Source: Lachnospiraceae bacterium MD335
GTDB taxonomy: Bacteria; Bacillota; Clostridia; Lachnospirales; Lachnospiraceae
Length of the DNA stretch: 64,000 nucleotides
Assembly: GCA_000403335.2 (NCBI GenBank)
Contig: KE159617.1
Span: forward strand, 911,757 to 975,756
Direction of reading: 5' to 3'
The first letter of the stretch is position 1, and each line of letters opens with the position of its first letter. A program made the translations under genes and the position numbers. The notes beneath the pieces were generated by a model that saw nothing but the letters and a program-made list of their open reading frames with translations, was not told the DNA's origin and ran no database searches. This document shows positions 1-8,924 of this stretch, piece by piece.

Positions 1-17
1 TGCATGGCTTAATGCTT

Positions 18-47
18 GTAACAGGAAGCCGAAGGCTGGACTGTTAC
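18..47. repeat. partial copy of hairpin repeat family B (right end)
   Basis: The arms GTAACAG (18-24) and CTGTTAC (41-47) pair, with an inner AGCC/GGCT stem. The 30-base core matches 14930-14960 at about 28 of 31 positions, so this looks like the right end of a second copy of the inverted-repeat element at 14821-14960. The left part would lie before the window. No T-run follows, so it is not a simple terminator. Confidence 0.6.
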
Positions 48-211
48 AACATCTGAATACAAAAGAACAGGAATAGGACACAGAAAAAACACAAATTCAT
101 CATACTTTAATCAAATTTTGTGCATACAATGGTAAACGATACAGATACTGGAAAATCGTATTGAAAAGACGAAAGAGGCAGAATATGAAACTGTATCAGG
201 GAGGCATTGCA

Positions 212-1249
212 TTGATTGAAGTAAAAAACTTAACAAAAAAATATGGAAACCATACAGCCGTAAATGACTTGTCTTTTTGTGTGGAAAAAGGCATGATTTA
301 CGGCTTTTTGGGTCCAAATGGCGCGGGTAAATCCACGACTATGAATATTATGACCGGCTATATTGCGGCAACCGGCGGTTCTGTGCGCATAAACGGATAT
401 GATATTTTAAAAGAGCCGAAAAAAGCAAAAAAGTGCATTGGTTATCTGCCGGAGCTGCCGCCGGTTTATCCGGATATGACGGTTTGGGAGTATTTAAACT
501 TTGCGGCAGAGCTAAAACAAGTCAGAAAGCCGCAGCGTATGGGGCAGCTTGAACGCATCATGGAACAGACTAAAATTTCGGATGTAAAAGACCGGTTAAT
601 TAAAAATCTTTCAAAAGGTTACAGACAGAGAGTCGGGCTTGCACAGGCGATTATCGGGTATCCGGAGGTAATCATACTGGATGAGCCGATGGCAGGATTG
701 GACCCGAAGCAGATTATTGAAATCAGAACGCTGATCAGGGAACTTGCGCAGGACCATACCGTAATACTAAGCTCGCATATCCTCTCGGAAGTGAGTGCGG
801 TGTGTGACCATATTCTGATTATTTCCAAGGGGAAGCTTGCGGCAAGCGATACGCCGCAAGGGTTAATGACGCTGATGAAAGGCGGAACGCGGCTTGAGCT
901 GTGTGTGTGCGGAACACAGGAAAAATTTTGTGAAATTATAAACAATATCAGGGATATTGACAGCTATCAGATTGAAAGGGGCAAAAACGAGGATCAATGC
1001 CATGCCGTAATCAGGACGCGTGCGGAGGCTGACATCAGAAAGGAGCTGTTTTACAGACTTGCGTCGGCAGATATGCCGATTATGCAGCTTGGCATATCCG
1101 AGAAATCGCTGGAGGATGTTTTCCTGGAGCTTACGGGGGAAACGCTGCAGTCAAAGGACAACGAAAGCGAACCGCGGGTAAACGAAACAGAACAAAGTGA
1201 AGCGGATGAGACAGAAACGGAGGTGACGGAACATGACGGCAATCTTTAA
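212..1249 (+). CDS. ABC transporter ATP-binding protein (GldA/ABC-2 type exporter)
   Basis: Nucleotide-binding subunit of an ABC-2 type exporter; it would hydrolyse ATP on the cytoplasmic face of the permease encoded next. Visible motifs are Walker A GPNGAGKST, signature LSKGYRQRVGLAQ and Walker B VIILDEPMAGLD, followed by an H-loop region (ILSSHILSE). I place the start at a TTG at 212: GGGAGG lies 7 bases upstream and the protein then begins MIEVKNLTKKYG, the usual start for the family. Upstream in-frame ATGs (161, 185) would add an atypical basic extension. The C-terminal 30 or so residues are a very acidic Glu/Thr tail. The 3' end overlaps the permease gene by 17 bases, indicating translational coupling. 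Substrate unknown. Confidence 0.93.
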   Translation: MIEVKNLTKKYGNHTAVNDLSFCVEKGMIYGFLGPNGAGKSTTMNIMTGYIAATGGSVRINGYDILKEPKKAKKCIGYLPELPPVYPDMTVWEYLNFAAELKQVRKPQRMGQLERIMEQTKISDVKDRLIKNLSKGYRQRVGLAQAIIGYPEVIILDEPMAGLDPKQIIEIRTLIRELAQDHTVILSSHILSEVSAVCDHILIISKGKLAASDTPQGLMTLMKGGTRLELCVCGTQEKFCEIINNIRDIDSYQIERGKNEDQCHAVIRTRAEADIRKELFYRLASADMPIMQLGISEKSLEDVFLELTGETLQSKDNESEPRVNETEQSEADETETEVTEHDGNL

Positions 1250-3383
1250 AAAAGAATTCAGGTCTTACCTGCATTCCGTCACAGGATGGATTTTTATGGC
1301 GGTTACGGTGTGCTTTTTTGCGATGTATTCGTCCGTGTATAACCTTGCATACGGAACACCTTACATAGCTTTTTCATTTGACGCGGTTTTAATTTTATTT
1401 TTTATTACGGTTCCGCTGCTTTCCATGCGGATTATGGCAGAGGAACGCAGGCAGAAAACAGACCAGCTGCTGATTACGTCGCCCGTGTCCGTAGGGAAAA
1501 TCGTGCTTGGAAAGTATCTTGCAATGGCGGCAGTTTTTTTGATACCGCTGTTATTCTTTAGCTTTTTGCCGCTTTTTTTAAGCAGTTATGGTACGGTGCC
1601 GATGGCGGAAAATTTTGTGGCAATTCTTGCGTTTGCGCTGTACGGGCTTGCCGCGATTGCTGTGGGACTGTTTTTGTCCAGTCTCACCGAAAACGTAGTG
1701 ATTGCGGCTGTTTTGACGTTTATCGTCCTGTTTTTGACCTATATGATGCAGGGAATTGAGAGCCTGATTTCTACGACAGGAAATATGGTGACAAAAATTT
1801 TAAGCGCATTTGACTTTTATACGCATTACGGCACAATGATCCGTTCCGTGTCGGATGTTGCGGGAAACAGCAGGCTTACCACGGTCTTTGACCTTACAGG
1901 GATTGTATATTTTTTGTCGGTGATTGTGCTGATGCTGTTTTTGACGACACAGTCCGTTCAGAAACGGCGTTATACGATGTCGGTGAAAACATTTGCGATG
2001 GGGGCGTACAGCGGCGCTGCGACAGCCGCGGTGATTGCGCTTGCGGTAGGCGTGAATTTCCTTGCAGCGGCGCTTCCGGCAAAGTATACGCAGCTTGACG
2101 TGACGACAAACAAGCTTTACGGAATTACGGAGCAGACAAGGGAGATTGTATCAGGGCTTTCGCAGGACGTGAACATCTATGTATATGCCGCACAGGAGAG
2201 TGCGGACGGTGTGCTTGCGCAGACCCTGGAGCGGTATCAGGAATTGTCAAAGCATATCAAAGTTTCGTATGTCGACCCGCTTCAGGACCCCAATTTTGCC
2301 GCGAAATACACGGCGGAGGAGCTTTCGCAAAACAGTTTGATTGTGGAAACGGACAAACGCAGTAAAGTTGTCGATTATTATGATTTATATGAAACGCAGA
2401 CGGATTATGCGACGTATTCTCAATCTGTGACAGGGTACGATGGCGAAGGACAGCTTACAAGCGCGATTTCGTATTGTACCAGCGATGATATGCCCAAAAT
2501 TTATTTTATTGCAGGACATGGAGAATATACATTCGACAGTGGGTTTCTTGCGGCGATTGAGAAAGAAAACATTGCTTATGAAACAATCAGTCTGCTGGAG
2601 CAGGAGGCGATTCCCGAGGATGCAAAGTGTGTTATCATTCACGCGCCGGAAAACGATTTTTCTGCGGATGATGCGGATAAAGTGATTGCATACCTGAATA
2701 ATGGCGGGATGGTCTTTTTGACAACGGAGTATGTGCAGGAGCAGCAGTCCAATTTCGAGCGGATTTTGTCGGAATTTGGCATGACGCTGCAGCGCGGAAT
2801 GGTGGCGGAAAACAATACGGCAAATTATTATCAGGAGCCGTTTTACCTGCTGCCCGACATTGAAGCTGCCGGGGAAACCGCCGGGCTGACGGGACAGCAT
2901 CAGTATATAATGTCTCCCTTTGCACAAGGCGTGACCATACCGGAAAACGGCGTTGAGGGCATGACGTATACAAAACTGCTGACCACCTCGGATAAGGCGG
3001 TCTTAAAGAGCGGAAAACAGCAGGTAACGACGTATGAAAAAGAGGAGGGCGATTTGGAGGGACCGTTCTGCCTTGGCGTGAAAGCACAAAAGGAGCTTGA
3101 CGCCGGTACCGGAACGCTCTATGTCTTTACAAGTGCGCAGATGTTCACGGATTATTATGACAGTGCGGTTGCGGGCAACAATAAGCAATTGTTTTCAAAT
3201 ATTATGGGAACGATTGCAGGACATGAGGTTCGCGTGTCCGTGCCGGTAAAAAGCTATGAGCTGCCGATGCTGACGGTTCCGATAAGGACGGCATACCTTT
3301 ATCGTGCAGTTTTTATGGTAATTGTACCGCTTGGACTTTTGGCGGCAGGACTTGCAATTTGGATGGTACGGCGGAAAAAATAA
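1233..3383 (+). CDS. ABC-2 permease fused to GldG-like extracytoplasmic domain
   Basis: A fusion of an ABC-2 membrane permease (residues 1 to about 240, about six hydrophobic segments) with a GldG-type auxiliary domain (ABC_transp_aux family) that is anchored by a TM near residue 255 and ends in another TM plus basic tail (IWMVRRKK). The middle region, with IYFIAGHGEYTFD, is typical of the GldG domain. With the upstream ATPase it makes an exporter of the gliding-motility GldAFG type, common in non-gliding Clostridia where its substrate is not known. In many relatives a DUF4340 gene follows; here the next gene is an unrelated Na/Pi symporter after a gap of about 235 bases. Confidence 0.9.
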   Translation: MTAIFKKEFRSYLHSVTGWIFMAVTVCFFAMYSSVYNLAYGTPYIAFSFDAVLILFFITVPLLSMRIMAEERRQKTDQLLITSPVSVGKIVLGKYLAMAAVFLIPLLFFSFLPLFLSSYGTVPMAENFVAILAFALYGLAAIAVGLFLSSLTENVVIAAVLTFIVLFLTYMMQGIESLISTTGNMVTKILSAFDFYTHYGTMIRSVSDVAGNSRLTTVFDLTGIVYFLSVIVLMLFLTTQSVQKRRYTMSVKTFAMGAYSGAATAAVIALAVGVNFLAAALPAKYTQLDVTTNKLYGITEQTREIVSGLSQDVNIYVYAAQESADGVLAQTLERYQELSKHIKVSYVDPLQDPNFAAKYTAEELSQNSLIVETDKRSKVVDYYDLYETQTDYATYSQSVTGYDGEGQLTSAISYCTSDDMPKIYFIAGHGEYTFDSGFLAAIEKENIAYETISLLEQEAIPEDAKCVIIHAPENDFSADDADKVIAYLNNGGMVFLTTEYVQEQQSNFERILSEFGMTLQRGMVAENNTANYYQEPFYLLPDIEAAGETAGLTGQHQYIMSPFAQGVTIPENGVEGMTYTKLLTTSDKAVLKSGKQQVTTYEKEEGDLEGPFCLGVKAQKELDAGTGTLYVFTSAQMFTDYYDSAVAGNNKQLFSNIMGTIAGHEVRVSVPVKSYELPMLTVPIRTAYLYRAVFMVIVPLGLLAAGLAIWMVRRKK

Positions 3384-3472
3384 TCTTCTTGTCATTTTCC
3401 ACAAGATATGGCAATGGCGCTGCCTGTTTCCTGTAAAAAATAAGTAAAAGAAGCGCAAATAAAAAGATGTGA

Positions 3473-3502
3473 TTGTAAAATGTCTGTAAAGTAGTTTATA
3501 AT
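3473..3502 (+). promoter_or_regulatory. putative sigma-A promoter for the Na/Pi symporter gene
   Basis: TTGTAA (3473-3478), 18-base spacer, TATAAT (3497-3502). A leader of about 110 bases would follow. A CACAAGTTCGCAG stretch at 3579-3591 inside the leader weakly resembles the second hairpin of the family A repeats. Confidence 0.55.
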
Positions 3503-3617
3503 ATAACTTGGTAGTTTATTGAAAAAAGCTTTGGTGCTTTGCTACAAAGGATAAAGACAGTAAAGTTGTGTTTGGACCACAAGTTCGCAGACTGTGAAAG
3601 GAACATAGGTTATTGAA

Positions 3618-5408
3618 ATGGGTATCACATCAATTTTGGCGCTGCTAAGCGGAGTAGCGTTGTTTCTGTTTGGTATGTCGCTTATGGGCGACGGATTGAA
3701 AAAGGCGGCAGGAGAAAAGTTAGAGCTTATTTTATACAAGCTGACCAACACGCCGATTAAAGGAGTGCTGTTAGGCACGGCGGTTACGGCGGTAATTCAG
3801 TCATCGTCAGCCACAACGGTTATGGTGGTAGGCTTTGTAAATGCCGGTATGATGAAGGTTGCGCAGGCAATCGGTATTATTATGGGTGCGAATATCGGTA
3901 CGAGCATCACGGGATGGATTTTGTGTCTGTCTTATATTGAAGGTTCGAACGGTATTGCAAAGCTTTTGTCAACGGCAACAATTTCGGCGGTTGTTTCAAT
4001 TATCGGTATTTTATTTAAGACGGTTTCCAAGAAATCTACTTATAAAAATGTCGGTGACATTATGCTTGGCTTTTCGATTCTTATGGTTGGAATGCAGGGC
4101 ATGAGCGAAGCGGTTTCGGGGTTAAAGGATAACGCACACTTTGTCAATATGCTGACAATGTTCTCCAATCCGGTTATGGGTATCCTTGTGGGTATTCTGT
4201 TTACGGCGGTATTGCAGAGCGCGTCGGCATCTATCGGTATTTTGCAGGCGCTTTCGGTAACGGGTGCAATCAGCTTTGCGACGGCGTTTCCGATTACAAT
4301 GGGTATCGGTGTCGGCGCGGCGTGCCCTGTCCTGTTATCGTCTATCGGGACCAATAAAAACGGTAAGAGGACGGCGCTTATTTATCTGATGAATGACCTT
4401 TTTGGAATGTTGTTTTGGTCAGTCACATTTTATTTGGTGAATGCAATTGTGCATTTTGATTTTTTGGATATGACGATGACGCCGATTACGATTGCGATGC
4501 TCAACACGGTATTCCGGCTTGCGACGGTGATTATTCTTTTCCCGTTTATTAAATGGATAGAAAAGTTTGTATTTAAGCTGGTAAAAGACAGCGCGGAGGA
4601 TCGGGAGGACCAGGCGGATTTTGATTTGCTGGAAGAGCGTTTTATAAATTATCCCGCTTTGGCAATCGGGCAAAGCCATACGGCGGCGAGCGGCATGGTA
4701 AAGAAAGCAAGAAAAAATATTCAGCGTGCTTTGGGCCTTTTTGAAGAATACAGCGATGACCGATACAAAAAGATTCAGGAGAAAGAAAATCTTATCGATA
4801 AATATGAGGATAAGCTCGGGTCTTATCTGATGCAGCTTACGGGGCGCGATATGACGGAAAACCAGTCTAAGCAGGTTTCCATTCTGTTACATACCATCAG
4901 CGATTTTGAGCGCTTGGGAGACCATGCGGTGAACCTGTCAAAGTCGGCAAACGAGCTTCACGAGAAAAAAATCGGTTTTTCGGAGGAGGCGGTTTATGAG
5001 CTTAGCGTGCTCAGAGATGCAGTCAGGGAAATCCTCGATTTGACGGTGAAATCTTTCAGTGATGACGATATTTATACGGCGATTAAGGTAGAGCCGCTTC
5101 GGGAATTGATTAATGTGCTCTGCAATGAGCTTAAATCAAGACATATCACCCGTCTGAAAAACGGTAAGTGCGAAATGAAGCAGGGATTTGCGTTTAACAA
5201 TATTCTGACGGATTTTGAGCGGATTGGCGCGCATTGTTCCAACGTGGCAGTGGCGCTTCTTGAGGTGGAGGCGGAGGATTTTGATACGCACGAGTACCAA
5301 AAGAGTATCCGGGAAATGAACAATGAGCTGTACACGTCGCTTTACGAGGAATATGAGGAGCGATACAATATCAATAAATTCAAAAAGTGGAGAAAGAGCA
5401 GGCAATGA
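3618..5408 (+). CDS. Na+/phosphate symporter family protein with C-terminal PhoU domain
   Basis: Membrane protein of the NptA/YjbB (Na/Pi cotransporter) family, expected to couple Na+ and phosphate movement. The N-terminal half (about residues 1-310) holds two inverted membrane repeats carrying the family QSSSATT-type signatures: IQSSSATTVMVVG near residue 60 and the variant LQSASASIG near 200. The C-terminal half, about residues 340-590, is a helical PhoU-like domain typical of the longer bacterial members. Length of 596 is normal. It has its own promoter candidate upstream, and its stop overlaps the next start (ATGA), so the downstream acyltransferase-like gene is probably co-transcribed. 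Confidence 0.93.
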   Translation: MGITSILALLSGVALFLFGMSLMGDGLKKAAGEKLELILYKLTNTPIKGVLLGTAVTAVIQSSSATTVMVVGFVNAGMMKVAQAIGIIMGANIGTSITGWILCLSYIEGSNGIAKLLSTATISAVVSIIGILFKTVSKKSTYKNVGDIMLGFSILMVGMQGMSEAVSGLKDNAHFVNMLTMFSNPVMGILVGILFTAVLQSASASIGILQALSVTGAISFATAFPITMGIGVGAACPVLLSSIGTNKNGKRTALIYLMNDLFGMLFWSVTFYLVNAIVHFDFLDMTMTPITIAMLNTVFRLATVIILFPFIKWIEKFVFKLVKDSAEDREDQADFDLLEERFINYPALAIGQSHTAASGMVKKARKNIQRALGLFEEYSDDRYKKIQEKENLIDKYEDKLGSYLMQLTGRDMTENQSKQVSILLHTISDFERLGDHAVNLSKSANELHEKKIGFSEEAVYELSVLRDAVREILDLTVKSFSDDDIYTAIKVEPLRELINVLCNELKSRHITRLKNGKCEMKQGFAFNNILTDFERIGAHCSNVAVALLEVEAEDFDTHEYQKSIREMNNELYTSLYEEYEERYNINKFKKWRKSRQ

Positions 5409-6151
5409 AAAAAATCCGATACCGGAAGCTTGACGCGATAAGGGGTATTGCACTGATCAACATGATAGCGTATCATGCTATTTGGGATTTGGTGTATTTG
5501 TATGGCTTTCAATGGGATTGGTATCAGTCGGAGATTGGATATATTTGGCAGCAGGGCATCTGCTGGACATTTATATTTCTCTCCGGCTTTTGCTGTTCTC
5601 TTGGGAGCAATCCGATTAAAAGAGGTTTGACCGTGTTTTTGGCGGGGGCGGTTATCACCGCCGTGACGCTTGTGATTATGCCGGAAAACAGGGTTGTATT
5701 TGGGGTGCTGACGCTGATTGGTTCGTGTATGATCATTGCGGGCGTATTGGAACGGTGGCTGAAACGTCTGACACCGGTGCTTGGAATGCTGTTAAGCTTC
5801 GGGCTGTTTATTCTGACGCGGAATGTAAACGGCGGACAGTTTGGCTTTGAACGCTTTGTTTTGTGTGAAGTGGAGCCGGGGCTTTATGACAATCTTGTCA
5901 CGGCATATGTCGGGTTCCCGGCGAAAGATTTTTATTCCACGGATTATTTTTCGATAATACCGTGGCTGTTTCTCTTTATGACGGGATATTTTTTGTTTCG
6001 GGTTTTGGAGAAAACGAAAGCAGCCGGCACGCTTGAAAAGAGCGTCTGCGTACCGTTGGAATGGCTTGGCAGGCATTCGCTGCCGCTTTACATGCTGCAC
6101 CAGCCGGTTATTTACGGGGTGTTTGAGCTGATGTTTCGGATAGTGAAATAA
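5405..6151 (+). CDS. HGSNAT-like (DUF1624) membrane acyltransferase
   Basis: Integral membrane protein of the heparan-alpha-glucosaminide N-acetyltransferase catalytic domain family. The N-terminus RKLDAIRGIALINM, followed by a membrane His (AYHAIWD), is the family signature, and six to seven hydrophobic segments follow. The ATG at 5405 overlaps the upstream stop in an ATGA arrangement; a GTG at 5387 would extend into the previous gene and is less likely. In bacteria the substrate is unknown, probably a cell-envelope sugar. It is 21 bases upstream of the MATE gene and likely in one operon with it. Confidence 0.85.
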   Translation: MKKIRYRKLDAIRGIALINMIAYHAIWDLVYLYGFQWDWYQSEIGYIWQQGICWTFIFLSGFCCSLGSNPIKRGLTVFLAGAVITAVTLVIMPENRVVFGVLTLIGSCMIIAGVLERWLKRLTPVLGMLLSFGLFILTRNVNGGQFGFERFVLCEVEPGLYDNLVTAYVGFPAKDFYSTDYFSIIPWLFLFMTGYFLFRVLEKTKAAGTLEKSVCVPLEWLGRHSLPLYMLHQPVIYGVFELMFRIVK

Positions 6152-6171
6152 GAAGAAAGGGATTGTGTGAA

Positions 6172-7584
6172 ATGGAAACGACAAAACTGCTTGAAAAACT
6201 GCGCTGCGGGGAACGGCTCACACTTTGCGAGCAGCTTCGCCTGACCGTACAGCTTAGCATTCCTGCGATTTTTGCGCAGATTTCTTCGATTGTAATGCAA
6301 TATATTGATGCGTCGATGGTGGGACATTTGGGTGCGGACAGCTCGGCGGCAATCGGTGTCGTGGCGACAAGTACATGGCTTATGGGCGGACTTTGCGCCG
6401 CCGCAGGCACGGGCTTTACCGTACAGGTGGCGCAGCGTATCGGTGCGCGCGACGACAAGGGCGCTCGGGGGATTTTGCGGCAGGGGCTTGTGGCAGTGCT
6501 GTTTTTTAGCTGTGTGCTGATGCTTATCGGGATCCTGATAAGTGCGGGATTGCCGGTGTGGCTTGGCGCAGATGCATCAATTTGTAAAGACGCGACAGGG
6601 TATTTTTTTGTGTTTGCGTGTTTTTTGCCTGCGCTGCAGTTAAACAGTACGGCAGGCGGTATGATCCAGTGCAGCGGAAATATGCGGCTTCCGAGTATGC
6701 TTCATATTATGATGTGTTTTTTGGACGTGATTTTTAATGCGGTTTTTATTTTTCCGACGCGTTCGTTTACAATGTTTGGTTTGCATTTCACATTGTATGG
6801 AGCAGGGCTTGGTGTCACGGGCGCGGCGCTTGGAACAGCGCTTGCTGAGCTTGTGACGGCAGGATTGATGCTTTATTTTCTGCTTGTGCGTTCGCCGATG
6901 CTGCACTTGCGCAAAAACGAACGCTTACAGTTTCAGCGGGATGATTTGCAGCTTGCCGTAAAGATTGCGCTGCCTGTGGGTTTTGAGCAGACGGTGATGT
7001 GCGGCGCGCAGATTATGTCAACTCGAATTGTCGCACCGCTCGGCACTGTCGCCATTGCGGCAAACTCGCTCTCCGTCACGGCGGAAAGCCTTTGTTACAT
7101 GCCGGGGTATGGTATCGGCACTGCCGCGACGACGTTAATCGGACAGAGCATCGGAGCCGGAAGAAAGGACTTGACAAGGCGGCTTGGCTGGCTGACAACC
7201 GGTCTTGGAATGGCTGTGATGACGGGAAGCGGTATTCTGTTGTTTTTGGCGGCGCCGTTTATGATCGGACTATTGACACCGGATGCCGCAATCCGTGCGC
7301 TTGGCACGCAGATTTTGCGCATTGAAGCATTTGCGGAACCGTTATATGCGGCGTCAATTGTGGCGTCGGGCGTCTTTCGCGGGGCAGGCGACACGCTTGT
7401 GCCAAGTATGATGAGCTTCTTTTGCATGTGGGCGGTGCGTATTCCGCTCTCGGCGTTTCTTGCCGGTTTGTATGGCTTGCAAGGGGTGTGGGTTGCGATG
7501 TGCATTGAGCTTTGCGTACGGGGGATTATCTTTTTAATGAGGCTCAAAGGCAGGAAGTGGCAGCACAAGATTAAAATTGAATAA
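6172..7584 (+). CDS. MATE family multidrug/cation antiporter
   Basis: Twelve-TM exporter of the multi antimicrobial extrusion family (MOP superfamily), exchanging Na+ or H+ for organic cations or other small molecules. Typical motifs include QLSIPAIFAQ at the N-terminus, ASMVGHLG in the first helix pair and FRGAGDTLVPS in the second half. I choose ATG 6172, 10 bases after AGAAAGGG; a TTG at 6163 would leave only a few bases. Length of about 470 is normal. The gene ends just before the carA promoter, so carA starts a new transcription unit. Confidence 0.93.
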   Translation: METTKLLEKLRCGERLTLCEQLRLTVQLSIPAIFAQISSIVMQYIDASMVGHLGADSSAAIGVVATSTWLMGGLCAAAGTGFTVQVAQRIGARDDKGARGILRQGLVAVLFFSCVLMLIGILISAGLPVWLGADASICKDATGYFFVFACFLPALQLNSTAGGMIQCSGNMRLPSMLHIMMCFLDVIFNAVFIFPTRSFTMFGLHFTLYGAGLGVTGAALGTALAELVTAGLMLYFLLVRSPMLHLRKNERLQFQRDDLQLAVKIALPVGFEQTVMCGAQIMSTRIVAPLGTVAIAANSLSVTAESLCYMPGYGIGTAATTLIGQSIGAGRKDLTRRLGWLTTGLGMAVMTGSGILLFLAAPFMIGLLTPDAAIRALGTQILRIEAFAEPLYAASIVASGVFRGAGDTLVPSMMSFFCMWAVRIPLSAFLAGLYGLQGVWVAMCIELCVRGIIFLMRLKGRKWQHKIKIE

Positions 7585-7589
7585 ATCCC

Positions 7590-7618
7590 TTGAACGCGAA
7601 ACGCACTTGTGATATAAT
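7590..7618 (+). promoter_or_regulatory. carA promoter (extended -10)
   Basis: TTGAAC (7590-7595), 17-base spacer, TATAAT (7613-7618), with TG one base upstream of the -10 (extended -10). Transcription would start near 7625, leaving a leader of only about 22 bases. There is therefore no room for a PyrR-type attenuator before carA. Confidence 0.85.
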
Positions 7619-7646
7619 TAGTCGATTATGCGAAAGGAAGTGCGAA

Positions 7647-8828
7647 ATGAAGGCGTTTTTAATATTAGAAGACGGCACCGTGTTTGAGGGAATGCAGATT
7701 GGTGCGGACAAAGAAGTAATCAGTGAAATCGTTTTTAATACGTCTATGGCAGGGTATTTGGAAGTGCTGACGGACCCGTCATATGCAGGTCAGGCGGTGT
7801 GTATGACGTATCCGTTAATCGGCAATTACGGGATTTGTAAGGACGATATGGAGTCTTCAAAACCATATCCTGACGGTTTCATTGTCAGAGAATTATCTAG
7901 GAATTTCAGCAATTTCAGAGCAGATGTTTCCATTCAACAGTTTTTAGAAGAAAACAGCATACCAGGCATTGCCGGCATTGACACAAGGGCGCTTGTAAAA
8001 ATTCTGCGCGAAAAAGGCACAATGAACGGCATGATTACGGCGAACGAGGCGTTTGACCTGGATGATGTTTTGCCAAAACTCAAGGCATATACAACGGGAA
8101 AGGTGGTCGAACAGGTTACCTGTCCTGAAAAATATGAAGTAAAAGGCGCGCGGTGCCTGTCGGAAAACGGTGCGCTTTCTGGCAGCGCAAAATTTTCGGC
8201 TGCGGATTATGAAGCGGGAAAGCGCGAGAAAAAGCCGTCGCTTGTCACAAAATTAAACGGTGCGGGCTTGAAGGTTGCCCTGCTGGATTTCGGTACCAAA
8301 AAAAATATTGCCTGCTCCCTGGCGCAGAGAGGCTGCGACGTGACGGTCTATCCTGCCGCGACGCCAGCGGCGGAGATTATTGCGTCCAATCCGGACGGCA
8401 TTATGCTCTCAAACGGACCGGGCGACCCGAAGGAGTGCACTTCCATGATTGCGGAGATAAAAAAGCTCTACGACACGGACATTCCGATTTTTGCGATTTG
8501 TCTTGGGCATCAGCTTATGGCGCTTGCAACGGGAGCGGATACATACAAAATGAAGTACGGACACAGAGGCGGCAACCACCCTGTTAAGGATTTAACGACC
8601 GGAAGAGTTTACATATCGTCGCAGAACCACGGGTATGTGGTGGATACGGACAAGCTTGACCCGAAGGTTGCAACGCCGGCGTTTATCAATGTCAATGACG
8701 GAACAAACGAGGGATTAAACTATACGGGGAAAAATATTTTTACCGTGCAGTTTCACCCGGAGGCGTGCTGCGGTCCGCAGGACTCAGGGTATTTGTTTGA
8801 CCGTTTTATAGAAATGATGAAGAAATGA
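7647..8828 (+). CDS. carA: carbamoyl-phosphate synthase small subunit
   Basis: Glutamine amidotransferase subunit that hydrolyses glutamine and channels ammonia to CarB for carbamoyl phosphate, feeding pyrimidine and arginine synthesis. The N-terminal CPSase_sm domain begins MKAFLILEDGTVFEG. The class I GATase domain has the nucleophile Cys in FAICLGHQLMALATG and the His/Glu of QFHPEACCGP. ATG 7647 has GAAAGGAAG just upstream; an in-frame start further up overlaps the promoter. It is followed by carB after 96 bases that contain a double-hairpin repeat. Confidence 0.97.
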   Translation: MKAFLILEDGTVFEGMQIGADKEVISEIVFNTSMAGYLEVLTDPSYAGQAVCMTYPLIGNYGICKDDMESSKPYPDGFIVRELSRNFSNFRADVSIQQFLEENSIPGIAGIDTRALVKILREKGTMNGMITANEAFDLDDVLPKLKAYTTGKVVEQVTCPEKYEVKGARCLSENGALSGSAKFSAADYEAGKREKKPSLVTKLNGAGLKVALLDFGTKKNIACSLAQRGCDVTVYPAATPAAEIIASNPDGIMLSNGPGDPKECTSMIAEIKKLYDTDIPIFAICLGHQLMALATGADTYKMKYGHRGGNHPVKDLTTGRVYISSQNHGYVVDTDKLDPKVATPAFINVNDGTNEGLNYTGKNIFTVQFHPEACCGPQDSGYLFDRFIEMMKK

Positions 8829-8839
8829 TGGAGGTGACG

Positions 8840-8895
8840 AAGATTGAAAATTAAAATTTTCAATCTTACAAGTTTGGGCTTGATGCCCAAACTTG
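8840..8895 (+). repeat. family A double-hairpin element, copy 1 (carA-carB)
   Basis: Hairpin I: AAGATTGAAAATT (8840-8852) pairs perfectly with 8855-8867 around a tiny loop. Hairpin II: CAAGTTTGGGC (8869-8879) pairs perfectly with 8885-8895, loop TTGAT. It starts 11 bases after the carA stop and ends just before the carB ribosome binding site. Same architecture as copies at 23107, 37589 and 57858. No T-run follows, so it is not a standard terminator. Confidence 0.75.
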
Positions 8896-8924
8896 CAGGC
8901 TAAGAAAGGAGTATGGATATAATA

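Noticed and set aside
3560-3596. Fifth copy of the family A element
   Set aside because: Only a weak second-hairpin likeness; the first hairpin is missing.
8840-8895. CRISPR repeat or terminator explanation for the double hairpins
   Set aside because: Single dispersed copies without spacers, and no T-run after the stems.
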